Source: Planctomycetota bacterium
GTDB taxonomy: Bacteria; Planctomycetota; Phycisphaerae; UBA1845
DNA length: 9,835 nt
NCBI GenBank assembly: GCA_022563615.1
Contig: JADFMZ010000091.1
Location: forward strand, 1 to 9,835
Direction: 5' to 3'
Shown: positions 1-5,473 of the stretch, piece after piece
Layout: every line of letters begins with the position of its first letter
How positions within the stretch are numbered: position 1 is the stretch's first letter
The notes under the pieces: generated by a model
What the model was told of the DNA's origin: nothing
Databases searched by the model: none
What the model saw: only the letters and a program-made list of their open reading frames with translations
Made by a program: the position numbers and the translations under genes

Positions 1-138
1 ATTCATCCGGGTGGCGCGCTTGGTTGGGTGTCGCGCGGTTTGTTGCGGCGCTGTCAGGGCTGCCGTTTCCTGACGGTGGCCACGCATCGTCGCATCGGCG
101 TTTGCTCAAGGTACCTTGGAGCGTCGACGATACGTTAA
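1..138 (+). other. Possible 3' tail of a plus-strand gene cut by the window edge
   Basis: Frame 1 on the plus strand is open from the first base to a TAA at 136-138 (45 codons), and hairpins that could end a plus-strand transcript follow at 157-173 and 187-229. That arrangement fits the end of a gene convergent with cysC. The predicted peptide is short, rich in Arg, Gly and Cys, and matches no family I recognise. An open frame of this length also occurs by chance in GC-rich DNA, and another plus frame is open from base 3 to 389, running through the terminator into cysC antisense. I see nothing else in 1-156. Confidence 0.2.
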
Positions 139-156
139 GCGTGAGGCTGTGGTTTA

Positions 157-173
157 CCCCCCCCCTGGGGGGG
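157..173. repeat. C9-T-G7 homopolymer inverted repeat
   Basis: Nine C, one T and seven G follow each other directly (157-165, 166, 167-173). Six or more G-C pairs could form around a minimal loop. It lies 14 bp before the terminator hairpin at 187-229 and between the end of cysC and the possible plus-strand tail. It has no U-tract of its own, so it is not a classical intrinsic terminator. Homopolymer lengths like these are prone to sequencing error and slippage. Confidence 0.5.
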
Positions 174-186
174 ACGGCTTTGCAAA

Positions 187-229
187 GGGAGTCCGAGTTT
201 CGGCGAGCTCGGGCTCCCGTTTTGTTTCT
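187..229. terminator. Intrinsic terminator between cysC and the left edge, strongest on the plus strand
   Basis: Arms of 11 bp, GGGAGTCCGAG (187-197) and CTCGGGCTCCC (208-218), pair fully apart from one G-T wobble around a 10-nt loop. On the plus strand the stem is followed by GTTTTGTTTCTT (219-230), a good U-tract. Read on the minus strand the stem starts 47 nt after the cysC stop codon, is preceded by an A-rich stretch and is followed by only TTT. It could therefore end cysC transcripts as well as any plus-strand transcript from the left, as shared terminators between convergent genes often do. Confidence 0.8.
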
Positions 230-265
230 TGAAAGTGCGACCGACGAGACGATCGCGGCTGCGGA

Positions 266-886
266 CTACTCCCCCAGAGCGGAAATCTTGCCGGCTTTTT
301 CGAGCATCTCCACCAGGGCGATGGTGGCCTCCTGCGGCGACATCTTCGATGTGTCGATGACCAACTCCGGTTTTTCCGGCGCTTCGTAGGGGTCGTCGAT
401 GCCGGTAAAGCCCTTGATCTCTCCCGCGCGAGCCTTTTTGTACAGGCCCTTGGGATCGCGCTCCTCGCAAACAGCCAGCGGCGCGTCACAGAACACCTCG
501 AAGTAGCTGTCCTCCCCCACCGTCTGACCTGCGATGGCTCGATCCGCCCTGTAGGGGCTGATAAAAGCCGTGATGGTTATCAACCCCGCATCGACGAAAA
601 GCTTGCCCACTTCACCAATACGGCGGATGTTTTCGGTCCGGTCCTCGGCAGAGAACCCCAGGTTCTTGTTCAACCCATGACGGATGTTGTCGCCATCGAG
701 GACGTAGCACAGGTGGCCTCTTTGGACGAGGGCGTGTTCGAGCGTGTAGGCAATCGTGCTCTTGCCAGACCCGCTCAAACCGGTCATCCAAATCAGAGCC
801 CCTTTCTGATCGAGCAGTTTTTCCCGCTCTTGCCGATTGACGTGGCCCTCGTGCCAGGTGATGTTGGTCGCTTTGATATTGGTCAT
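266..886 (-). CDS. cysC: Adenylyl-sulfate (APS) kinase
   Basis: Phosphorylates APS with ATP to give PAPS, the second activation step of sulfate assimilation and the source of PAPS for reduction or sulfation; cytoplasmic. The 206-aa protein is full length for stand-alone CysC. Visible motifs: P-loop GLSGSGKST (36-44), the DGDNIRHG APS-binding segment (64-71), FISPYR (108-113) with the conserved Ser110, a KGLYKKARAG lid segment (146-155) and FTGIDDPYE (160-168) before the C-terminal helix. The ATG at 886 is preceded by GGGAGAG ending 8 nt upstream, a good ribosome binding site. It is not fused to ATP sulfurylase or CysN, and no other sulfur gene is in view. It is divergent from the Rrf2 regulator across 461 bp. 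The family call is secure. Whether PAPS serves assimilation or sulfation of carbohydrates cannot be told here. Confidence 0.97.
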   Translation of the reverse strand: MTNIKATNITWHEGHVNRQEREKLLDQKGALIWMTGLSGSGKSTIAYTLEHALVQRGHLCYVLDGDNIRHGLNKNLGFSAEDRTENIRRIGEVGKLFVDAGLITITAFISPYRADRAIAGQTVGEDSYFEVFCDAPLAVCEERDPKGLYKKARAGEIKGFTGIDDPYEAPEKPELVIDTSKMSPQEATIALVEMLEKAGKISALGE

Positions 887-1003
887 CCTGCGCGCTCTCC
901 CTTTTCGTTAAAGGTTGAATGTGATGCGCCTGCAAGTCGTCCGCTTTGGCGCACAATACCGCTACGGCAGGTCCACAGCCAGTCCAGCCGACGCCCGTAG
1001 CAC

Positions 1004-1033
1004 AGTATAAGAGATCGCGGCGGCCCCTGGCAA
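1004..1033 (-). promoter_or_regulatory. Sigma70-like promoter for cysC
   Basis: On the minus strand TTGCCA (1033-1028) and TATACT (1009-1004) stand 18 bp apart. Each matches five of six consensus positions of the -35 (TTGACA) and -10 (TATAAT) elements. Transcription would start near 997, giving a leader of about 110 nt before the cysC ATG. A 7-bp inverted repeat, GCTACGG (961-967) and CCGTAGC (995-1001), lies at the very start of that leader. The box match is direct; promoter activity is inferred. Confidence 0.55.
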
Positions 1034-1157
1034 GACGGTCCCTTGGCGAGCGTATGAAGGTGTCCCTGACCGGATCGCCGGGCCATGGGACATTTGTCCG
1101 ATCCCTTGGGAAGTGGGCGAGGCGCCGGCCCAACCACAGGGTGGCGCGAACCGGAAC

Positions 1158-1183
1158 GCAAAGATCATCTTTCGCTACTCCTT
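1158..1183. repeat. Palindromic repeat, copy 1
   Basis: The core 1160-1172 is a perfect 13-bp palindrome, AAAGAT-C-ATCTTT. It starts with GC and is followed by CGC and TACTCCTT, the same order as in the copy at 1219-1246. It sits 125 bp upstream of the cysC -35 box and 111 bp upstream of the palindrome near the Rrf2 gene. It is operator-like, but it could also be a dispersed hairpin repeat. Confidence 0.55.
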
Positions 1184-1218
1184 GGACTTCCCTTGTGAAC
1201 CTCACGGCTCGCCAGGAC

Positions 1219-1246
1219 GGGCAAAGATGATCTTCGCCCTACCCTT
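1219..1246. repeat. Palindromic repeat, copy 2
   Basis: GGGCAAAGAT (1219-1228), a central G (1229) and ATCTTCGCCC (1230-1239) form a 21-bp inverted repeat with nine of ten positions paired. TACCCTT follows at 1240-1246, matching the TACTCCTT after copy 1. Centres of the two copies (1166 and 1229) are 63 bp apart, close to six helical turns, so bound proteins would face the same side of the DNA. I saw no third copy in the window. Confidence 0.6.
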
Positions 1247-1282
1247 CCCTGGGGTTTAGCCAAGAATGTGACGAATCCGGTC

Positions 1283-1309
1283 TTGCCCTTACAATCGTAA
1301 AGGTAAATT
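1283..1309 (+). promoter_or_regulatory. Candidate Rrf2-gene promoter with overlapping operator-like palindrome
   Basis: CCCTTACAATCGTAAAGG (1286-1303) is an imperfect palindrome with TTAC-N4-GTAA at its centre; 14 of 18 positions are symmetric. TTGCCC (1283-1288) and TAAATT (1304-1309) flank it and could serve as weak -35 and -10 boxes, though their 15-bp spacing is short. A palindrome between -35 and -10 is what autorepression needs, and Rrf2 regulators are often autoregulated. The stretch from 1289 to the start codon is AT-rich compared with its surroundings. The palindrome is seen; the promoter and the binding protein are inferred. Confidence 0.4.
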
Positions 1310-1347
1310 TATTGATGTGGATATAGGTATTTTGTCGGGAGTATCGT

Positions 1348-1803
1348 TTGTTGTTGAGTCGTACCAGCCATTACGCATTGCAGGCCTTGATTCATTTGGC
1401 GCAGCACGAGGTGGACTGGCCGATTCCCGGGCCGCAAATCGCTCAAGAGACCGGCGTTCCAGCGAAGTATCTTTCAGCCATTCTCGGCGCCCTTGTTCGA
1501 GCCGGTGTCCTGAAAGCATCGCCGGGTCGAAACGGCGGGTTCCGCGTCGCCCGATCACCCGCCCGGGTCAGCCTGCTCGACGTGCTCACTCCGTTTGAGG
1601 CTGACCTGTTTGCCCCGCACCCGACCTGTCCGTTCGGAAACCCCGTGTGCGGCGATAAGGATCCTTGTGCAGGCCACAACGGATGGAAGGTCGTGCTCGA
1701 TACCTATCAGGATTTCCTGAAGAGCACATCGGTTGAGGATGTGGCGTCCAGGCAACGCACGATCCAACGCAAGCGGAAACGAAAGACCGCCAAGCCCCGA
1801 TAA
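1348..1803 (+). CDS. Rrf2-family transcriptional regulator with probable Fe-S cluster site
   Basis: A 151-aa protein of normal Rrf2 length. The winged helix-turn-helix spans about 1-75: a start typical of the family (LSRTSHYALQALIHLA), recognition-helix region IAQETGVPAKYLSAILGALVRAG (31-53, quoted in part as IAQETGVPAKYLSAIL) and a wing with SPGRNGGFRVAR. Cysteines 94, 101 and 107 plus His110 give C-x6-C-x5-C-x2-H, close to the three-Cys/one-His [2Fe-2S] site of IscR, so a redox- or Fe-S-responsive regulator is likely. NsrR- and CymR-type roles cannot be separated by motif. The C-terminus is an unusually basic tail with RKRKRKTAK. The start is TTG at 1348, with GGGAG (1337-1341) six bases upstream; TTG is repeated three times (1348-1356) and the frame is closed by TAG at 1324-1326. 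It is divergent from cysC, a possible target. Confidence 0.93.
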   Translation: MLLSRTSHYALQALIHLAQHEVDWPIPGPQIAQETGVPAKYLSAILGALVRAGVLKASPGRNGGFRVARSPARVSLLDVLTPFEADLFAPHPTCPFGNPVCGDKDPCAGHNGWKVVLDTYQDFLKSTSVEDVASRQRTIQRKRKRKTAKPR

Positions 1804-1839
1804 GAACTGGGGTCCGGCGGGGCATGGTTCAAGAAAACC

Positions 1840-1874
1840 CCTTGCGATCCGTTGCCGGATGGAAATCCGCAAGG
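1840..1874. other. Branched hairpin between convergent genes
   Basis: Outer arms CCTTGCG (1840-1846) and CGCAAGG (1868-1874) enclose an inner hairpin, ATCCG-TTGC-CGGAT (1847-1860), with a 7-nt bulge at 1861-1867. It fills most of the 88-bp gap between the ends of the Rrf2 gene and the ABC ATPase gene, where a shared terminator is expected. Neither side has a U-tract, so it would be a Rho-dependent or structural 3' end rather than a classical intrinsic terminator. Confidence 0.35.
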
Positions 1875-1891
1875 CTGGACCGTCCGCCCTT

Positions 1892-2821
1892 CTACTGCAC
1901 GATACCTTTGGTTAAGCGCATGAAGGCCGTTTCCAGGTTGACTTCCTCCTCCTTGATCTCGTTGATCTTGAAGTTGTTGTCGAGCAGAAGGCGGGCGATG
2001 CTGCTGAAGTCGTGGGTTTGTTTTTCGAGGTCGACGATCAATTGCCCGTTCTGCTGATCGACGCTGCGAATTCCGCGCGTCCGTTGCAAGAGCAGGGCGG
2101 CCAGGTCCACCTGCTCGGTCACACGAATCAGCAACTTCGTGCCCGTCTTGACGCGCCGAATGATCTCGGCGATGGGCTCTTTCAGTTTAAGTTCACCCTT
2201 CTCGATGATCCCGACTGTCGTGCACAGCTCAGCCAGTTCATGGAGAATGTGTGAGCTGATGATGATGGTCTTGCCCATGCGGTGCAGTTCTTTGAGAAGC
2301 TCGCGGATTTCGATGCGCGCCCGGGGGTCGAGCCCGCTGGCGGGCTCGTCCAGCAAAAGCACCTTGGGATCGTGCAGCAGCACACGGGCGATGCTCAGCC
2401 TCTGTTTCATTCCTCGCGACAGCGAGTCCACCAGCGCATCGCGCTTGTAGACCAGATCGGTCAGTTCAAGAACGTCGCCCACGACGCGGGTGCGCTGTTG
2501 GCCGGTGATGGCGTAGGCACTGGCGAAGAATTCGAGATACTCCTGAACAGCCATATCCTCATACGCCCCGAAGAAATCCGGCACGTAGCCGATCAGCGGA
2601 CGGATCTTGCGCGACTCGTACCCGATGACGTGGCCGCAGATGCGCGCCTCGCCCCAGGTCGGTTGCAGGAGCGTCGCCAGGATACGGATCGTGGTCGTCT
2701 TGCCGGCGCCATTGGGCCCGATGTAGCCGAAGCACTCGCCTTCCTCGATGTTGAGGTGGAGGTTGTTCAAGGCCACCAGCTTGCCGTAGCGTTTGGTCAG
2801 ATTGACGGTTTGTACAATCAC
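1892..2821 (-). CDS. ABC transporter ATP-binding protein (ABC-2/GldA-like) with variant Q-loop
   Basis: Couples ATP hydrolysis to a membrane partner on the cytoplasmic face. Motifs: Walker A GPNGAGKT (35-42), signature LSRGMKQ (134-140), Walker B VLLLDEP (154-160), D-loop SGLDP (162-166), H-loop His191 in SSHIL. At the Q-loop the usual Gln is replaced: IGYVPDFFG has Asp82. Residues about 220-309 form the accessory C-terminal domain common in drug/ABC-2 exporter ATPases of 300-320 aa. The start is GTG at 2821, with AGAGGG ending five bases upstream, inside the 14-bp gap after the 805-aa gene, so translation is probably coupled to it. No recognisable permease lies on either side: downstream is the convergent Rrf2 gene and upstream the 805-aa protein. 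Substrate unknown. The ATPase call is secure; an export role is family inference. Confidence 0.95.
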   Translation of the reverse strand: MIVQTVNLTKRYGKLVALNNLHLNIEEGECFGYIGPNGAGKTTTIRILATLLQPTWGEARICGHVIGYESRKIRPLIGYVPDFFGAYEDMAVQEYLEFFASAYAITGQQRTRVVGDVLELTDLVYKRDALVDSLSRGMKQRLSIARVLLHDPKVLLLDEPASGLDPRARIEIRELLKELHRMGKTIIISSHILHELAELCTTVGIIEKGELKLKEPIAEIIRRVKTGTKLLIRVTEQVDLAALLLQRTRGIRSVDQQNGQLIVDLEKQTHDFSSIARLLLDNNFKINEIKEEEVNLETAFMRLTKGIVQ

Positions 2822-2835
2822 GGCGTCCCTCTTGG

Positions 2836-5253
2836 TTAACCGCCTTGCGCAGGCGACTCGCTCAGCGTGGGCGACCCGCCCTGCGGCTCCGATCCACCCA
2901 CTATGGTAACGGGAATCCGAATGCGATACATCGTCCAGGAGTTACGCCGATCCGGCTTGATCGGGCGAAACGGCTTGTCTCCCGTGCGGCTAAACAATCG
3001 TACCGGTCCGGGATCATCCGCGAAACCGATCAGAATGAGCGTATCATCGCGGAGTTGCTCCCGCAGATCGAGCCGCCGGAGCCGATCGCGCGACCAGGTC
3101 GTGGCGCCCAATACCTTTGCCAGCCCCTTGCCCAGAGACATCCAGTCGAATTCTCCGATCGTGGACAACAAAAGGAGCGCCTTTTCCTGCTCCCCCAACG
3201 TAAGGTTCGAGGCGGATGTCGGAGCCACGTTCTTGAATCTCGACATGAAGCTTTGAAAGGGCGCGCTCCAGTCTATCTGCGCTCTCAAGAGCGTGTGCCG
3301 CTCAAGGAAGTGTGACGGCGTCTCGTTGACATCCAGACGGTAACAACGCGGAACGAGATCGACCCTGGACCCGTCGCCGGGCAGATCTCCGACCGGCAGG
3401 ACGTAGATCTCGCTGCTGCGAGCGCCCTTCGTATCCTTGTCTATGTTGACCGTCGTCTGAAGCAAAACACAATCGCGAAGATCCACGCCCAGATCATTCA
3501 CGATGTAGCTGTCTTGCGTCATCCAGTGGTTTCCTATCGTGACCTGCGCGGTCAGAGTCCCCCCCAGCGGTCCCTCCCATCGTCCCTCGAATCGCTTGAG
3601 GGTCGCCCGAATACGCACACCGTCCACCACGGCGCTGGCCGGCATCAGACGATACGATTCCGGATCGGCGAAGCTGGACATGGCTGCGCTGGGATCCTGG
3701 CCCGCCGGCAGAGGCCTAAGGAAGCAACTTGTGGCGATCGGTTCGGTCGCGCTACGCGGGTCAGCCGGCAGCCAGAGATCCAACTCCCGATCGGAACCGG
3801 TCTTGAGCCCGAAGAAGGTGGTGGCATAACCGTAGCGATCGCCCGCCTCCAAGTCCACAATAGACAACTGGTGCAGCGTATCGCCGAAGCCTCGCATGGC
3901 ATGGACCACCACGACGCTCATCACGCTAGCACAGGCAGCCACTAGGGTGAACGCGCTCCAACTGTGTTGCCGCCAGTTCCTTTTGCCGAGAAACCACCAG
4001 ACCCCTCCCGTGGCGATTACCACGTAGAGAATGGAAAAGGCGAAGGCGGAAAGCAGATAGAGGCCGGCGGAGGTCGAAAAGGCCACGGCGCTGACGACAT
4101 GTCCGAACAACGAGTACGCCTGTGGTCGTCCTAAATCCGCACTCTCGACAACCGAAAGATGGAACACCGTGCGAAAAAAGTCCGACGCGCTGCCCTCGGC
4201 GCTGAACAGATCCCGGAGCGTAACGGCGCAGAAAACGATGTTCCCCCGGCCAAGCCGGCGCTGCGTTACAACGTCCGAATCCTCGACCAGCCGCACTGCG
4301 CCCCGACGAAGGGAGGTTTGAACAATCGGTATCGGTTCCGGGAATGGCTCCTCAAACCAGCGGTCCTCTTCAGGATCGGTCACAAGACGGTCGCCCTCGA
4401 TGGGAGCCGGTGGACCGGTCAGATTCCGCCGGACCTGAGGCAGGTTGTCCACCACGGTGACCTCGCCCAGATCCACGGGCAGCACGCTCTGGAACCCCTG
4501 CGCCAGCTTCACCGAGCCCGCGCTTCGCGACGCCGCGATCAACAGGGTTCCACCGAATCGAACCCATGTGATTAGCGCGTCGCGCTGACGCTGGGACAAC
4601 TCATCCGGCCGGGCGTTGTCCCAGACGATGTAGTCCACGATCTCCAGGCCGATCCACAGCTCGGGCAGATCAGCCGGACTGATGTGGGCAACATGGACCG
4701 GTCGCTCGAACTGAATGACTCGATCCAAATCCACAAGCTCCTTCACATGACCGATGGTTCCCGAGGATACGGAAAGAATGAGGAGGTCGTCACTGTCGAT
4801 GGCGACTGGTTGCTGCTGCGCCGGCGATACCGCACGAAAAGTCAGTACTCCCTGCGAGACGACCTGAACGGCCTCCCCCTTCAGGCCTAATAGTTCGACG
4901 GAAAATCGGCCCCGAGCCCGAACCGGATTAGCCAAGGCGTAGAGAGTGAAGCGTTGGGCGCCCCCCGTTTCGACGCGAAGATGGACGTCCACGCTGTCAT
5001 AACACTCGTCGCCGTCGGTATCGAACTGAGCCGTGCGGAGTGTGCCGTCGAATGAAGATTGTTCGATCAGCGCCAGATCCACAACGATCGGAATGTAGGC
5101 GCCGCTTCGGATTACGTTGCTCGTTCGGACGGTCGGGAAGCCGATCCGCGAAATGTGGAGTTCGACGCTGCCCAAGGCCGGACCGGGGTCGGTCAGCATG
5201 AGCGAGATGAAACAGAGTGCAGTCCAGCGGCCATGAAAAGGGAATCTACGCAT
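2836..5253 (-). CDS. Large exported/membrane protein with amidotransferase-like fold, partner of the ABC ATPase
   Basis: An 805-aa protein I cannot name. An N-terminal signal peptide is likely: basic start, hydrophobic TALCFISLML (11-20), and possible cleavage near ALG-S (26-29). Residues about 30-145 look like a beta-rich, Ig-like domain. About 155-370 resemble the catalytically inactive glutamine-amidotransferase/ThuA-like fold seen in other large bacterial membrane proteins: DYIVWDNA, ALITWVRFGGTLLIAASRS and LGRGNIVFCAVTLRDLF. Two membrane helices follow at about 393-422 and 433-452, with FLGKRNWRQ between them. About 455-805 is a second soluble region predicted on the same side as the first, rich in beta strands, with a low-complexity Gly/Ser/Pro tail. 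The ATG at 5253 has no clear ribosome binding site. It sits 14 bp before the ABC ATPase and presumably acts with it. Two helices are too few for a normal ABC permease. Confidence 0.85.
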   Translation of the reverse strand: MRRFPFHGRWTALCFISLMLTDPGPALGSVELHISRIGFPTVRTSNVIRSGAYIPIVVDLALIEQSSFDGTLRTAQFDTDGDECYDSVDVHLRVETGGAQRFTLYALANPVRARGRFSVELLGLKGEAVQVVSQGVLTFRAVSPAQQQPVAIDSDDLLILSVSSGTIGHVKELVDLDRVIQFERPVHVAHISPADLPELWIGLEIVDYIVWDNARPDELSQRQRDALITWVRFGGTLLIAASRSAGSVKLAQGFQSVLPVDLGEVTVVDNLPQVRRNLTGPPAPIEGDRLVTDPEEDRWFEEPFPEPIPIVQTSLRRGAVRLVEDSDVVTQRRLGRGNIVFCAVTLRDLFSAEGSASDFFRTVFHLSVVESADLGRPQAYSLFGHVVSAVAFSTSAGLYLLSAFAFSILYVVIATGGVWWFLGKRNWRQHSWSAFTLVAACASVMSVVVVHAMRGFGDTLHQLSIVDLEAGDRYGYATTFFGLKTGSDRELDLWLPADPRSATEPIATSCFLRPLPAGQDPSAAMSSFADPESYRLMPASAVVDGVRIRATLKRFEGRWEGPLGGTLTAQVTIGNHWMTQDSYIVNDLGVDLRDCVLLQTTVNIDKDTKGARSSEIYVLPVGDLPGDGSRVDLVPRCYRLDVNETPSHFLERHTLLRAQIDWSAPFQSFMSRFKNVAPTSASNLTLGEQEKALLLLSTIGEFDWMSLGKGLAKVLGATTWSRDRLRRLDLREQLRDDTLILIGFADDPGPVRLFSRTGDKPFRPIKPDRRNSWTMYRIRIPVTIVGGSEPQGGSPTLSESPAQGG

Positions 5254-5473
5254 CAGGCGAGCGTTTCGCAGCCGCCCACAGCACCGGTGTCAGGTATGGA
5301 CACGGCTGTCGACAGGCACGGATCTCCTTGGCCAAGGTGGCGCCAGGTCACCGACGCATCACCGCTTCGTCCCGAGTCAGGAAACGATGGACCTTGCCTA
5401 TCCTAGCCGTGTTCCACGCGCGGAACAACCTCGGCGGGTTACGCCTGCCCTTAAGATGAATAACGCCGTATCC
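5254..5473 (-). other. Intergenic region upstream of the 805-aa gene
   Basis: A 220-bp gap between the end of the cytochrome gene and the start of the 805-aa gene. It holds the promoter-like boxes and palindrome described at 5400-5428. I see no convincing small gene, tRNA or intrinsic terminator for the cytochrome transcript, so read-through into the ABC module is possible. Confidence 0.4.
5400..5428 (-). promoter_or_regulatory. Candidate promoter with overlapping palindrome for the 805-aa/ABC operon
   Basis: On the minus strand TTGTTC (5428-5423) and TAGGAT (5405-5400) are 17 bp apart, ideal spacing but only moderate box matches (3/6 and 4/6). A perfect 6-bp inverted repeat with a 6-nt spacer, TGTTCC-N6-GGAACA (5410-5427), overlaps the -35 box and spacer, where a repressor would block polymerase. 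The palindrome could also form an RNA hairpin near the end of the cytochrome transcript, but no U-tract follows. The leader would be about 140 nt. Confidence 0.3.

Noticed and set aside
24..389. Plus-strand 121-codon frame at the left end
   Set aside because: It reads through the C9-T-G7 tract and the terminator and then antisense into cysC, with no family resemblance.
961..1001. Possible riboswitch in the cysC leader, based on the GCTACGG/CCGTAGC inverted repeat
   Set aside because: Only one 7-bp stem with a 27-nt loop is seen. No SAM or other known riboswitch core can be recognised.
612..1205. Minus-strand open frame of 197 codons across the cysC start and upstream region
   Set aside because: It overlaps cysC in another frame, has an Arg-rich, low-complexity product, and runs through the best cysC promoter candidate.
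946..1230. Plus-strand 94-codon frame in the cysC/Rrf2 intergenic region
   Set aside because: No ribosome binding site, an Arg/Ser/Thr-rich product, and it spans the cysC promoter and the first palindromic repeat. It looks like a chance frame.
2282..2839. 185-codon plus-strand frame antisense to the ABC ATPase
   Set aside because: Shadow of a gene with complete Walker A, signature and Walker B motifs on the other strand.
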